64,000 bases of DNA, taken from contig JBAIZL010000007.1 in assembly GCA_036971475.1 (NCBI GenBank), forward strand, positions 33,407,002-33,471,001, read 5' to 3'. Made by a program: the position numbers and the translations under genes. This stretch comes from Prosapia bicincta (lineage: Eukaryota; Arthropoda; Insecta; Hemiptera; Cercopidae). The notes under the pieces are model-generated. The model searched no databases, had not been told where the DNA came from, and was given only the letters and a program-made list of their open reading frames with translations. Below are positions 21,301 to 36,300 of the stretch, piece by piece; the stretch's first letter is position 1, and the number at the start of each line of letters is the position of its first letter.

Positions 21301-24247
21301 AATCCATTTTTTGTAGATATCGCAAAATCCATGAACTATAATTCATGCATTTTTTTTAGAGCAAATATATGACAATTGCGATAGCTCTTATAATACCTAT
21401 TATAGATCAATTCTAAGTGCACAATGCGAATCTATGGTCGATTCTGCGTTATTCAAGCTTTTTAAATGAGAAATCCATATTTTGTAGAAATCGCAAAATC
21501 CATGAACTATAAGTCATGCATTTTTTTTAGAGCAAATATATGACAATTGCCATAGCTCCTATAATACTTAATATAGATCAATTCTAAGGGCACAATGCGA
21601 ATCTATGGTCGATTCTGCGTTTATTATGCCTTTTAAATGAGAAATCCATTTTTTGTAGAAATCGCAAATTCCATGAACTATAATTCATGCATTTTTTTAG
21701 AGAAAATATATGACAATTGCCACAGCTCCTATAATACTTATTATAGATCAATTCTAAGAGCACAATGCGAATCTATGGTCGATTCTGCGCTTATTATGCC
21801 TTTTAAATGAGAAATCCATTTTTTGTAGAAATCGCAAAATCCATGAACTATAATTCATGCATTTTTTTAGAGAAAATATATGACAATTGCCACAGCTCCT
21901 ATAATACTTATTATAGATCAATTCTAAGAGCACAATGCGAATCTATGGTCGATTCTGCGTTTACTATGCCTTTTAAATGAGAAATCCATTTTTTGTAGAA
22001 ATCGCAAAATCCATGAACTATAATTCATGCATTTTTTTTAGAGCAAATATATGACAATTTCCATAGCTCCTATAATACTTATTATAGATCAATTCTAAGT
22101 TCACAATGCGAATCTATGGTCGATTCTGCGTTTATTATGCCTTTTAAATGAGAAATCCATTTTTTGTAGAAATCGCAAATTCCATGAACTATAATTCATG
22201 CATTTTTTTTAGAGCAAATATATGACAATTGCCATAGCTCCTATAATACTTATTATAAATCAATTCTAAGGGCACAATGCGAATCTATGGTCGATTCTGC
22301 GTTTATTATGCCTTTTAAATGAGAAATATATTTTTTGTAGAAATCGCAAAATCCATGAACTATAATTCATGCATTTGTTTTAGAGCAAATATATGACAAT
22401 TGCCATAGCTCCTATAATACTTATTATAGATCAATTCTAAGAGCACAATGCGAATCTATGGTCGATTCTGCGTTTATTATGCCTTTTAAATGAGAAATCC
22501 ATTTTTTTTAGAAATCGCAAAATCCATGAACTATAATTCATGCATTTTTTTTAGAGCAAATATATGACAATTGCGATAGCTCTTATAATACCTATTATAG
22601 ATCAATTCTAAGTGCACAATGCAAATCTATGGTCGATTCTGCGTTATTCAAGCTTTTTAAATGAGAAATCCATATTTTGTAGAAATCGCAAAATCCATGA
22701 ACTATAATTCATGCATTTTTTTTAGAGCAAATATATGACAATTGCCATAGCTCCTATAATACTTATTATAGATCAATTCTAAGGGCACAATGCGAATCTA
22801 TGGTCGATTCTGCGTTTATTATGCCTTTTAAATGAGAAATCCATTTTTTGTAGAAATCGCAAATTCCATGAACTATAATTCATGCATTTTTTTAGAGAAA
22901 ATATATGACAATTGCCACAGCTCCTATAATACTTATTATAGATCAATTCTAAGAGCACAATGCGAATCTATGGTCGATTCTGCGTTTATTATGCCTTTTA
23001 AATGAGAAATCCATTTTTTGTAGAAATCGCAAAATCCTTGAACTATAATTCATGCATTTTTTTAGAGAAAATATATGACAATTGCGATAGCTCCTATAAT
23101 ACTTATTATTGATCAATTCTAAGAGCACAATGTGAATCTATGGTCGATTCTGCAATTATTATGCCTTTTAAATGAGAAATCCATTTTTTGTAGAAATCGC
23201 AAAATCCATGAACTATAATTCATGCATTTTTTTTAGAGCAAATATATGACAATTGCCATAGCTCCTATAATACTTATTATAGATCAATTCTAAGAGCACA
23301 ATGCGAATCTATGGTCGATTCTGCGTTTATTATGCCTTTTAAATAAGAAATACATTTTTTGTAGAAATCGCAAAATCCATGAACTATAATTCATGCATTT
23401 TTTAGAGCAAATATATGACAATTGCCATAGCTCCTATAATACTTATTATAGATCAATTCTACGAGCACAATGCGAATCTATGTTCGATTCTGCGTTTATT
23501 ATGCCTTTTAAATGAGAAATCCATTTTTTGTAGAAATCGCAAAATCCATTAACTATAATTCATGCATTTTTTTTTTGAGCAAATATATGACAATTGCCAT
23601 AGCTCCTATAATACTTATTATAGATCAATTCTAAGAGCACAATGCGAATCTATGGTCGATTCTGCGTTTATTATGCCTTTTAAATGAGAAATCCATTTTT
23701 TGTAGAAATCGCAAATTCCATGAACTATAATTCATGCATTTTTTTAGAGCAAATATATGACAATTGCCATAGCTCCTATAATACTTATTATAAATCAATT
23801 CTAAGGGCACAATGCGAATCTATGGTCGATTCTGCGTTTATTATGCCTTTTAAATGAGAAATATATTTTTTGTAGAAATCGCAAAATCCATGAACTATAA
23901 TTCATGCATTTTTTTTAGAGCAAATATATGACAATTGCCATAGCTCCTATAATACTTATTACAGATCAATTCTAAGGGCACAATGTGAATCTATGGTCGA
24001 TTCAGCGTTTATTATGCCTTTTAAATGAGAAATCCATTTTTTGTAGAAATCGCAAAATCCATGAACTATAATTCATGCATTTTTTTTAGAGCAAATATAT
24101 GACAATTGCCATAGCTCCTATAATACTTATTATAGATCAATTCTAAGAGCACAATGCGAATCTATGGTCGATTCTGCGTTTATTATGCCTTTTAAATGAG
24201 AAATCCATTTTTTGTAGATATCGCAAAATCCATGAACTATAATTCAT
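18323..24247. repeat. 171-bp satellite array, right of insertion
   Basis: Same orientation and variants as the left array, for example GGCATAACGCG near 2465 and 19875, and GCAACTATATGACAATTGCAA near 2918 and 20337. The insertion therefore sits inside one continuous array. A multi-monomer unit repeats at an offset near 2,731 bp (16 monomers): TGCAATTATTATGCC near 20421 and 23153, and CTACGAGCACAATG near 20728 and 23460. Confidence 0.95.
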
Positions 24248-24350
24248 GCATTTGTTTAAGAGCAAATATATGACAATTGCCATAGCTCCTATAATACTTA
24301 TTATAGATCAATTCTAAGGGCACAATGCGAATATAATTCATATAATTCAT
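24248..24350. repeat. Truncated satellite monomer (about 103 bp)
   Basis: The monomer runs normally to CACAATGCGAAT, then jumps to ATAATTCATATAATTCATGC. About 77 bp of the normal sequence, from CTATGGTCG to GAACT, are missing and a 9-bp ATAATTCAT is duplicated, for a net loss of about 68 bp. It is the only clearly broken monomer I found in either array. Confidence 0.85.
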
Positions 24351-27300
24351 GCATTTTTTTTAGAGCAAATATATGACAATTGCGATAGCTCTTATAATAC
24401 CTATTATAGATCAATTCTAAGTGCACAATGCGAATCTATGGTCGATTCTGCGTTATTCAAGCTTTTTAAATGAGAAATCCATATTTTGTAGAAATCGCAA
24501 AATCCATGAACTATAATTCATGCATTTTTTTTTAGAGCAAATATATGACAATTGCCATAGCTCCTATAATACTTAATATAGATCAATTCTAAGGGCACAA
24601 TGCGAATCTATGGTCGATTCTGCGTTTATTATGCCTTTTAAATGAGAAATCCATTTTTTGTAGAAATCGCAAATTCCATGAACTATAATTCATGCATTTT
24701 TTTAGAGAAAATATATGACAATTGCCACAGCTCCTATAATACTTATTATAGATCAATTCTAAGAGCACAATGCGAATCTATGGTCGATTCTGCGCTTATT
24801 ATGCCTTTTAAATGAGAAATCCATTTTTTGTAGAAATCGCAAAATCCATGAACTATAATTCATGCATTTTTTTAGAGAAAATATATGACAATTGCCACAG
24901 CTCCTATAATACTTATTATAGATCAATTCTAAGAGCACAATGCGAATCTATGGTCGATTCTGCGTTTACTATGCTTTTTAAATGAGAAATCCATTTTTTG
25001 TAGAAATCGCAAAATCCATGAACTATAATTCATGCATTTTTTTTAGAGCAAATATATGACAATTTCCATAGCTCCTATAATACTTATTATAGATCAATTC
25101 TAAGTTCACAATGCGAATCTATGGTCGATTCTGCGTTTATTATGCCTTTTAAATGAGAAATCCATTTTTTGTAGAAATCGCAAATTCCATGAACTATAAT
25201 TCATGCATTTTTTTTAGAGCAAATATATGACAATTGCCATAGCTCCTATAATACTTATTATAAATCAATTCTAAGGGCACAATGCGAATCTATGGTCGAT
25301 TCTGCGTTTTTTATGCCTTTTAAATGAGAAATATATTTTTTGTAGAAATCGCAAAATCCATGAACTATAATTCATGCATTTGTTTTAGAGCAAATATATG
25401 ACAATTGCCATAGCTCCTATAATACTTATTATAGATCAATTCTAAGAGCACAATGCGAATCTATGGTCGATTCTGCGTTTATTATGCCTTTTAAATGAGA
25501 AATCCATTTTTTTTAGAAATCGCAAAATCCATGAACTTTAATTCATGCATTTTTTTTAGAGCAAATATATGACAATTGCGATAGCTCTTATAATACCTAT
25601 TATAGATCAATTCTAAGTGCACAATGCAAATCTATGGTCGATTCTGCGTTATTCAAGCTTTTTAAATGAGAAATCCATATTTTGTAGAAATCGCAAAATC
25701 CATGAACTATAATTCATGCATTTTTTTTAGAGCAAATATATGACAATTGCCATAGCTCCTATTATACTTATTATAGATCAATTCTAAGGGCACAATGCGA
25801 ATCTATGGTCGATTCTGCGTTTATTATGCCTTTTAAATGAGAAATCCATTTTTTGTAGAAATCGCAAATTCCATGAACTATAATTCATGCATTTTTTTAG
25901 AGAAAATATATGACAATTGCCACAGCTCCTATAATACTTATTATAGATCAATTCTAAGAGCACAATGCGAATCTAAGGTCGATTCTGCGCTTATTATGCC
26001 TTTTAAATGAGAAATCCATTTTTTGTAGAAATCGCAAAATCCATGAACTATAATTCATGCATTTTTTTAGAGAAAATATATGACAATTGCCACAGCTCCT
26101 ATAATACTTATTATAGATCAATTCTAAGAGCACAATGCGAATCTATGGTCGATTCTGCGTTTACTACGCCTTTTAAATGAGAAATCCATTTTTTGTAGAT
26201 ATCGCAAAATCCATGAACTATAATTCATGCATTTTTTTTAGAGCAAATATATGACAATTGCCATAGCTCCTATAATACTTATTATAGATCAATTCTAAGG
26301 GCACAATGCGAATCTATGGTCGATTCTGCGCTTATTATGCCTTTTAAATGAGAAATCCATTTTTTGTAGAAATCGCAAAATCCATGAACTATAATTCATG
26401 CATTTTTTTAGAGCAAATATATGACAATTGCCATAGCACCTATAATACTTATTATAGATCAATTCTAAGAGCACAATGTGAATCTATGGTCGATTCTGCG
26501 TTTATTATGCTTTTTAAATGAGAAATCCATTTTTTGTAGAAATCGCAAAATCCATGAACTATAATTCATGCATTTTTTTTAGAGCAAATATATGACAATT
26601 GCCATAGCTCCTATAATACTTATTATAGATCAATTCTAAGAGCACAATGCGAATCTATGGTCGATTCAGCGTTTATTATGCCTTTTAAATGAGAAATCCA
26701 TTTTTTGTAGAAATCGCAAAATCCATGAACTATAATTCATGCATTTTTTTTAGAGCAAATATATGACAATTTCCATAGCTCCTATAATACTTATTATAGA
26801 TCAATTCTAAGTTCACAATGCGAATCTATGGTCGATTCTGCGTTTATTATGCCTTTTAAATGAGAAATCCATTTTTTGTAGAAATCGCAAATTCCATGAA
26901 CTATAATTCATGCATTTTTTTTAGAGCAAATATATGACAATTGCCATAGCTCCTATAATACTTATTATAAATCAATTCTAAGGGCACAATGCGAATCTAT
27001 GGTCGATTCTGCGTTTATTATGCCTTTTAAATGAGAAATATATTTTTTGTAGAAATCGCAAAATCCATGAACTATAATTCATGCATTTTTTTTAGAGCAA
27101 ATATATGACAATTGCCATAGCTCCTATAATACTTATTACAGATCAATTCTAAGGGCACAATGTGAATCTATGGTCGATTCTGCGTTTATTATGCCTTTTA
27201 AATCAGAAATCCATTTTTTGTAGAAATCGCAAAATCCATGAACTATAATTCATGCATTTTTTTTAGAGCAAATATATGACAATTGCCATAGCTCCTATAA

Positions 27301-30300
27301 TACTTATTATAGATCAATTCTAAGGGCACAATGGGAATCTATGGTCGATTCTGCACTTATTATGCCTTTTAAATGAGAAATCCATTTTTTGTAGAAATCG
27401 CAAAATCCATGAACTATAATTCATGCATTTTTTTAGAGAAAATATATGACAATTGCGATAGCTCCTATAATACTTATTATAGATCAATTCTAAGAGCACA
27501 ATGTGAATCTATGGTCGATTCTGCGATTATTATGCCTTTTAAATGAGAAATCCTTTTTTTAAAGAAATCGCAAAATCCATGAACTATAATTCATACATTT
27601 TTTTAGAGAAAATATATGACAATTGCCATAGCTCCTATAATACTTATTGTAGATCAATTCTAAGAGCACAATGCGAATCTATGGTCGATTCTGCGTTTAT
27701 TATGCCTTTTAAATGAGAAATCCATTTTTTGTAGATATCGCAAAATCCATGAACTATAATTCATGCATTTGTTTAAGAGCAAATATATGACAATTGCCAT
27801 AGCTCCTATAATACTTATTATAGATCAATTCTAAGGGCACAATGCGAATCTATGGTCGATTCTGCGTTTATTATGCCTTTTAAATGAGAAATCCATTTTT
27901 TGTAGAAATCGCAAAATCCATGAACTATAATTCATGAATTTTTTTTAGAGCAAATATATGACAATTGCCATAGCTCCTATAATACTTATTATAGATCAAT
28001 TCTAAGAGCACAATGTGAATCTATGGTCGATTCTGCGTTTATTATGCCTTTTAAATGAGAAATCCATTTTTTGTAGAAATCGCAAAATCCATGAACTATA
28101 ATTCATGCATTTTTTTTAGAGCAAATATATGACAATTGCGATAGCTCTTATAATACCTATTATAGATCAATTCTAAGTGCACAATGCGAATCTATGGTCG
28201 ATTCTGCGTTATTTAAGCTTTTTAAATGAGAAATCCATATTTTGTAGAAATCGCAAAATCCATGAACTATAATTCATGCATTTTTTTTAGAGCAAATATA
28301 TGACAATTGCCATAGCTCCTATCATACTTATTATAGATCAATTCTAAGGGCACAATGCGAATCTATGGTCGATTCTGCGTTTATTATGCCTTTTAAATGA
28401 GAAATCCATTTTTTGTAGAAATCGCAAAATCCATGAACTATAATTCATGCATTTTTTTAGAGAAAATATATGACAATTGCCACAGCTCCTATAATACTTA
28501 TTATAGATCAATTCTAAGAGCACAATGCGAATCTATGGTCGATTCTGCGTTTATTATGCCTTTTAAATGAGAAATCCATTTTTTGTAGATATCGCAAAAT
28601 CCATGAACTATAATTCATGCATTTTTTTTAGAGCAAATATATGACAATTGCCATAGCTCCTATAATACTTATTATAGATCAATTCTAAGGGCACAATCCG
28701 AATCTATGGTCGATTCTGCGCTTATTATGCCTTTTAAATGAGAAATCCATTTTTTGTAGAAATCGCAAAATCCATGAACTATAATTCATGCATTTTTTTA
28801 GAGAAAATATATGACAATTGCCACAGCTCCTATAATACTTATTATAGATCAATTCTAAGAGCACAATGCGAATCTATGGTCGATTCTGCGTTTATTATGC
28901 CTTTTAAATGAGAAATCCATTTTTTTTAGAAATCGCAAAATCCATGAACTATAATTCATGCATTTTTTTTAGAGCAAATATATGACAATTGCGATAGCTC
29001 TTATAATACCTATTATAGATCAATTCTAAGTGCACAATGCAAATCTATGGTCGATTCTGCGTTATTCAAGCTTTTTAAATGAGAAATCCATATTTTGTAG
29101 AAATCGCAAAATCCATGAACTATAATTCATGCATTTTTTTTAGAGCAAATATATGACAATTGCCATAGCTCCTATAATACTTATTATAGATCAATTCTAA
29201 GGGCACAATGCGAATCTATGGTCGATTCTGCGTTTATTATGCCTTTTAAATGAGAAATCCATTTTTTGTAGAAATCGCAAATTCCATGAACTATAATTCA
29301 TGCATTTTTTTTAGAGCAAATATATGACAATTGCCATAGCTCCTATAATACTTATTATAAATCAATTCTAAGGGCACAATGCGAATCTATGGTCGATTCT
29401 GCGTTTATTATGCCTTTTAAATGAGAAATATATTTTTTGTAGAAATCGCAAAATCCATGAACTATAATTCATGCATTTTTTTTAGAGCAAATATATGACA
29501 ATTGCCATAGCTCCTATAATACTTATTACAGATCAATTCTAAGGAGACAATGTGAATCTATGGTCGATTCTGCGTTTATTATGCCTTTTAAATGAGAAAT
29601 CCATTTTTTGTAGAAATCGCAAAATCCATGAACTATAATTCATGCATTTTTTTTAGAGCAAATATATGACAATTGCCATAGCTCCTATAATACTTATTAT
29701 AGATCAATTCTAAGGGCACAATGGGAATCTATGGTCGATTCTGCGTTTATTATGCCTTTTAAATGAGAAATCCATTTTTTGTAGAAATCGCAAAATCCAT
29801 GAACTATAATTCATGCATTTTTTTAGAGAAAATATATGACAATTGCGATAGCTCCTATAATACTTATTATAGATCAATTCTAAGAGCACAATGTGAATCT
29901 ATGGTCGATTCTGCGATTATTATGCCTTTTAAATGAGAAATCCTTTTTTTGAAGAAATCGCAAAATCCATGAACTATAATTCATACATTTTTTTAGAGAA
30001 AATATATGACAATTGCCATAGCTCCTATAATACTTATTATAGATCAATTCTAAGAGCACAATGCGAATCTATGGTCGATTCTGCGTTTATTATGCCTTTT
30101 AAATGAGAAATCCATTTTTTGTAGATATCGCAAAATCCATGAACTATAATTCATGCATTTGTTTAAGAGCAAATATATGACAATTGCCATAGCTCCTATA
30201 ATACTTATTATAGATCAATTCTAAGGGCACAATGCGAATCTATGGTCGATTCTGCGTTTATTATGCCTTTTAAATGAGAAATCCATTTTTTGTAGAAATC

Positions 30301-33300
30301 GCAAAATCCATGAACTATAATTCATGAATTCTTTTTAGAGCAAATATATGACAATTGCCATAGCTCCTATAATACTTATTATAGATCAATTCTAAGAGCA
30401 CAATGCGAATCTATGGTCGATTCTGCGTTTATTATGCCTTTTAAATGAGAAATCCATTTTTTTTAGAAATCGCAAAATCCATGAACTATAATTCATGCAT
30501 TTTTTTTAGAGCAAATATATGACAATTGCGATAGCTCCAATAATACCTATTATAGATCAATTCTAAGTGCACAATGCGAATCTATGGTCGATTCTGCGTT
30601 ATTTAAGCTTTTTAAATGAGAAATCCATATTTTGTAGAAATCGCAAAATCCATGAACTATAATTCATGCATTTTTTTTAGAGCAAATATATGACAATTGC
30701 CATAGCTCCTATAATACTTATTATAGATCAATTCTAAGGGCACAATGCGAATCTATGGTCGATTCTGCGTTTATTATGCCTTTTAAATGAGAAATCCATT
30801 TTTTGTAGAAATCGCAAAATCCATGAACTATAATTCATGCATTTTTTTAGAGAAAATATATGACAATTGCCACAGCTCCTATAATACTTATTATAGATCA
30901 ATTCTAAGGGCACAATGCGAATCTATGGTCGATTCTGCGCTTATTATGCCTTTTAAATGAGAAATCCATTTTTTGTAGAAATCGCAAAATCCATGAACTA
31001 TAATTCATGCATTTTTTTAGAGCAAATATATGACAATTGCCATAGCACCTATAATACTTATTATAGATCAATTCTAAGAGCACAATGTGAATCTATGGTC
31101 GATTCTGCGTTTATTATGCTTTTTAAATGAGAAATCCATTTTTTGTAGAAATCGCAAAATCCATGAACTATAATTCATGCATTTTTTTTAGAGCAAATAT
31201 ATGACAATTGCCATAGCTCCTATAATACTTATTATAGATCAATTCTAAGAGCACAATGCGAATCTATGGTCGATTCTGCGTTTATTATGCCTTTTAAATG
31301 AGAAATCCATTTTTTGTAGAAATCGCAAAATCCATGAACTATAATTCATGCATTTTTTTTAGAGCAAATATATGACAATTTCCATAGCTCCTATAATACT
31401 TATTATAGATCAATTCTAAGTTCACAATGCGAATCTATGGTCGATTCTGCGTTTATTATGCCTTTTAAATGAGAAATCCATTTTTTGTAGAAATCGCAAA
31501 TTCCATGAACTATAATTCATGCATTTTTTTTAGAGCAAATATATGACAATTGCCATAGCTCCTATAATACTTATTATAAATCAATTCTAAGGGCACAATG
31601 CGAATCTATGGTCGATTCTGCGTTTATTATGCCTTTTAAATGAGAAATATATTTTTTGTAGAAATCGCAAAATCCATGAACTATAATTCATGCATTTTTT
31701 TAGAGAAAATATATGACAATTGCGATAGCTCCTATAATACTTATTATAGATCAATTCTAAGAGCACAATGTGAATCTATGGTCGATTCTGCGATTATTAT
31801 GCCTTTTAAATGAGAAATCCTTTTTTTAAAGAAATCGCAAAATCCATGAACTATAATTCATACATTTTTTTAGAGAAAATATATGACAATTGCCATAGCT
31901 CCTATAATACTTATTATAGATCAATTCTAAGAGCACAATGCGAATCTATGGTCGATTCTGCGTTTATTATGCCTTTTAAATGAGAAATCCATTTTTTGTA
32001 GATATCGCAAAATCCATGAACTATAATTCATGCATTTGTTTAAGAGCAAATATATGACAATTGCCATAGCTCCTATAATACTTATTATAGATCAATTCTA
32101 AGGGCACAATGCGAATCTATGGTCGATTCTGCGTTTATTATGCCTTTTAAATGAGAAATCCATTTTTTGTAGAAATCGCAAAATCCATGAACTATAATTC
32201 ATGAATTTTTTTTAGAGCAAATATATGACAATTGCCATAGCTCCTATAATACTTATTATAGATCAATTCTAAGGGCACAATGCGAATCTATGGTCGATTC
32301 TGCGTTTATTATGCCTTTTAAATGAGAAATCCATTTTTTTTAGAAATCGCAAAATCCATGAACTATAATTCATGCATTTTTTTAGAGAAAATATATGACA
32401 ATTGCCACAGCTCCTATAATACTTATTATAGATCAATTCTAAGGGCACAATGCGAATCTATGGTCGATTCTGCGCTTATTATGCCTTTTAAATGAGAAAT
32501 CCATTTTTTGTAGAAATCGCAAAATCCATGAACTATAATTCATGCATTTTTTTAGAGCAAATATATGACAATTGCCATAGCACCTATAATACTTATTATA
32601 GATCAATTCTAAGAGCACAATGTGAATCTATGGTCGATTCTGCGTTTATTATGCTTTTTAAATGAGAAATCCATTTTTTGTAGAAATCGCAAAATCCATG
32701 AACTATAATTCATGCATTTTTTTTAGAGCAAATATATGACAATTGCCATAGCTCCTATAATACTTATTATAGATCAATTCTAAGAGCACAATGCGAATCT
32801 ATGGTCGATTCTGCGTTTATTATGCCTTTTAAATGAGAAATCCATTTTTTGTAGAAATCGCAAAATCCATGAACTATAATTCATGCATTTTTTTTAGAGC
32901 AAATATATGACAATTTCCATAGCTCCTATAATACTTATTATAGATCAATTCTAAGTTCACAATGCGAATCTATGGTCGATTCTGCGTTTATTATGCCTTT
33001 TAAATGAGAAATCCATTTTTTGTAGAAATCGCAAATTCCATGAACTATAATTCATGCATTTTTTTTAGAGCAAATATATGACAATTGCCATAGCTCCTAT
33101 AATACTTATTATAAATCAATTCTAAGGGCACAATGCGAATCTATTGTCGATTCTGCGTTTATTATGCCTTTTAAATGAGAAATATATTTTTTGTAGAAAT
33201 CGCAAAATCCATGAACTATAATTCATGCATTTTTTTAGAGAAAATATATGACAATTGCGATAGCTCCTATAATACTTATTATAGATCAATTCTAAGAGCA

Positions 33301-36300
33301 CAATGTGAATCTATGGTCGATTCTGCGATTATTATGCCTTTTAAATGAGAAATCCTTTTTTTAAAGAAATCGCAAAATCCATGAACTATAATTCATACAT
33401 TTTTTTAGAGAAAATATATGACAATTGCCATAGCTCCTATAATACTTATTATAGATCAATTCTAAGAGCACAATGCGAATCTATGGTCGATTCTGCGTTT
33501 ATTATGCCTTTTAAATGAGAAATCCATTTTTTGTAGATATCGCAAAATCCATGAACTATAATTCATGCATTTGTTTAAGAGCAAATATATGACAATTGCC
33601 ATAGCTCCTATAATACTTATTATAGATCAATTCTAAGGGCACAATGCGAATCTATGGTCGATTCTGCGTTTATTATGCCTTTTAAATGAGAAATCCATTT
33701 TTTGTAGAAATCGCAAAATCCATGAACTATAATTCATGAATTTTTTTTAGAGCAAATATATGACAATTGCCATAGCTCCTATAATACTTATTATAGATCA
33801 ATTCTAAGAGCACAATGTGAATCTATGGTCGATTCTGCGTTTATTATGCCTTTTAAATGAGAAATCCATTTTTTGTAGAAATCGCAAAATCCATGAACTA
33901 TAATTCATGCATTTTTTTTAGAGCAAATATATGACAATTGCGATAGCTCTTATAATACCTATTATAGATCAATTCTAAGTGCACAATGCGAATCTATGGT
34001 CGATTCTGCGTTATTTAAGCTTTTTAAATGAGAAATCCATATTTTGTAGAAATCGCAAAATCCATGAACTATAATTCATGCATTTTTTTAGAGAAAATAT
34101 ATGACAATTGCCACAGCTCCTATAATACTTATTATAGATCAATTCTAAGAGCACAATGCGAATCTATGGTCGATTCTGCGTTTATTATGCCTTTTAAATG
34201 AGAAATCCATTTTTTGTAGATATCGCAAAATCCATGAACTATAATTCATGCATTTTTTTTAGAGCAAATATATGACAATTGCCATAGCTCCTATAATACT
34301 TATTATAGATCAATTCTAAGGGCACAATGCGAATCTATGGTCGATTCTGCGCTTATTATGCCTTTTAAATGAGAAATCCATTTTTTGTAGAAATCGCAAA
34401 ATCCATGAACTATAATTCATGCATTTTTTTAGAGAAAATATATGACAATTGCCACAGCTCCTATAATACTTATTATAGATCAATTCTAAGAGCACAATGC
34501 GAATCTATGGTCGATTCTGCGTTTATTATGCCTTTTAAATGAGAAATCCATTTTTTTTAGAAATCGCAAAATCCATGAACTATAATTCATGCATTTTTTT
34601 TAGAGCAAATATATGACAATTGCGATAGCTCTTATAATACCTATTATAGATCAATTCTAAGTGCACAATGCAAATCTATGGTCGATTCTGCGTTATTCAA
34701 GCTTTTTAAATGAGAAATCCATATTTTGTAGAAATCGCAAAATCCATGAACTATAATTCATGCATTTTTTTTAGAGCAAATATATGACAATTGCCATAGC
34801 TCCTATAATACTTATTATAGATCAATTCTAAGGGCACAATGCGAATCTATGGTCGATTCTGCGTTTATTATGCCTTTTAAATGAGAAATCCATTTTTTGT
34901 AGAAATCGCAAATTCCATGAACTATAATTCATGCATTTTTTTTAGAGCAAATATATGACAATTGCCATAGCTCCTATAATACTTATTATAAATCAATTCT
35001 AAGGGCACAATGCGAATCTATGGTCGATTCTGCGTTTATTATGCCTTTTAAATGAGAAATATATTTTTTGTAGAAATCGCAAAATCCATGAACTATAATT
35101 CATGCATTTTTTTTAGAGCAAATATATGACAATTGCCATAGCTCCTATAATACTTATTACAGATCAATTCTAAGGACACAATGTGAATCTATGGTCGATT
35201 CTGCGTTTATTATGCCTTTTAAATGAGAAATCCATTTTTTGTAGAAATCGCAAAATCCATGAACTATAATTCATGCATTTTTTTTAGAGCAAATATATGA
35301 CAATTGCCATAGCTCCTATAATACTTATTATAGATCAATTCTAAGGGCACAATGGGAATCTATGGTCGATTCTGCGTTTATTATGCCTTTTAAATGAGAA
35401 ATCCATTTTTTGTAGAAATCGCAAAATCCATGAACTATAATTCATGCATTTTTTTAGAGAAAATATATGACAATTGCGATAGCTCCTATAATACTTATTA
35501 TAGATCAATTCTAAGAGCACAATGTGAATCTATGGTCGATTCTGCGATTATTATGCCTTTTAAATGAGAAATCCTTTTTTTGAAGAAATCGCAAAATCCA
35601 TGAACTATAATTCATACATTTTTTTAGAGAAAATATATGACAATTGCCATAGCTCCTATAATACTTATTATAGATCAATTCTAAGAGCACAATGCGAATC
35701 TATGGTCGATTCTGCGTTTATTATGCCTTTTAAATGAGAAATCCATTTTTTGTAGATATCGCAAAATCCATGAACTATAATTCATGCATTTGTTTAAGAG
35801 CAAATATATGACAATTGCCATAGCTCCTATAATACTTATTATAGATCAATTCTAAGGGCACAATGCGAATCTATGGTCGATTCTGCGTTTATTATGCCTT
35901 TTAAATGAGAAATCCATTTTTTGTAGAAATCGCAAAATCCATGAACTATAATTCATGAATTCTTTTTAGAGCAAATATATGACAATTGCCATAGCTCCTA
36001 TAATACTTATTATAGATCAATTCTAAGAGCACAATGCGAATCTATGGTCGATTCTGCGTTTATTATGCCTTTTAAATGAGAAATCCATTTTTTTTAGAAA
36101 TCGCAAAATCCATGAACTATAATTCATGCATTTTTTTTAGAGCAAATATATGACAATTGCGATAGCTCCTATAATACCTATTATAGATCAATTCTAAGTG
36201 CACAATGCGAATCTATGGTCGATTCTGCGTTATTTAAGCTTTTTAAATGAGAAATCCATATTTTGTAGAAATCGCAAAATCCATGAACTATAATTCATGC

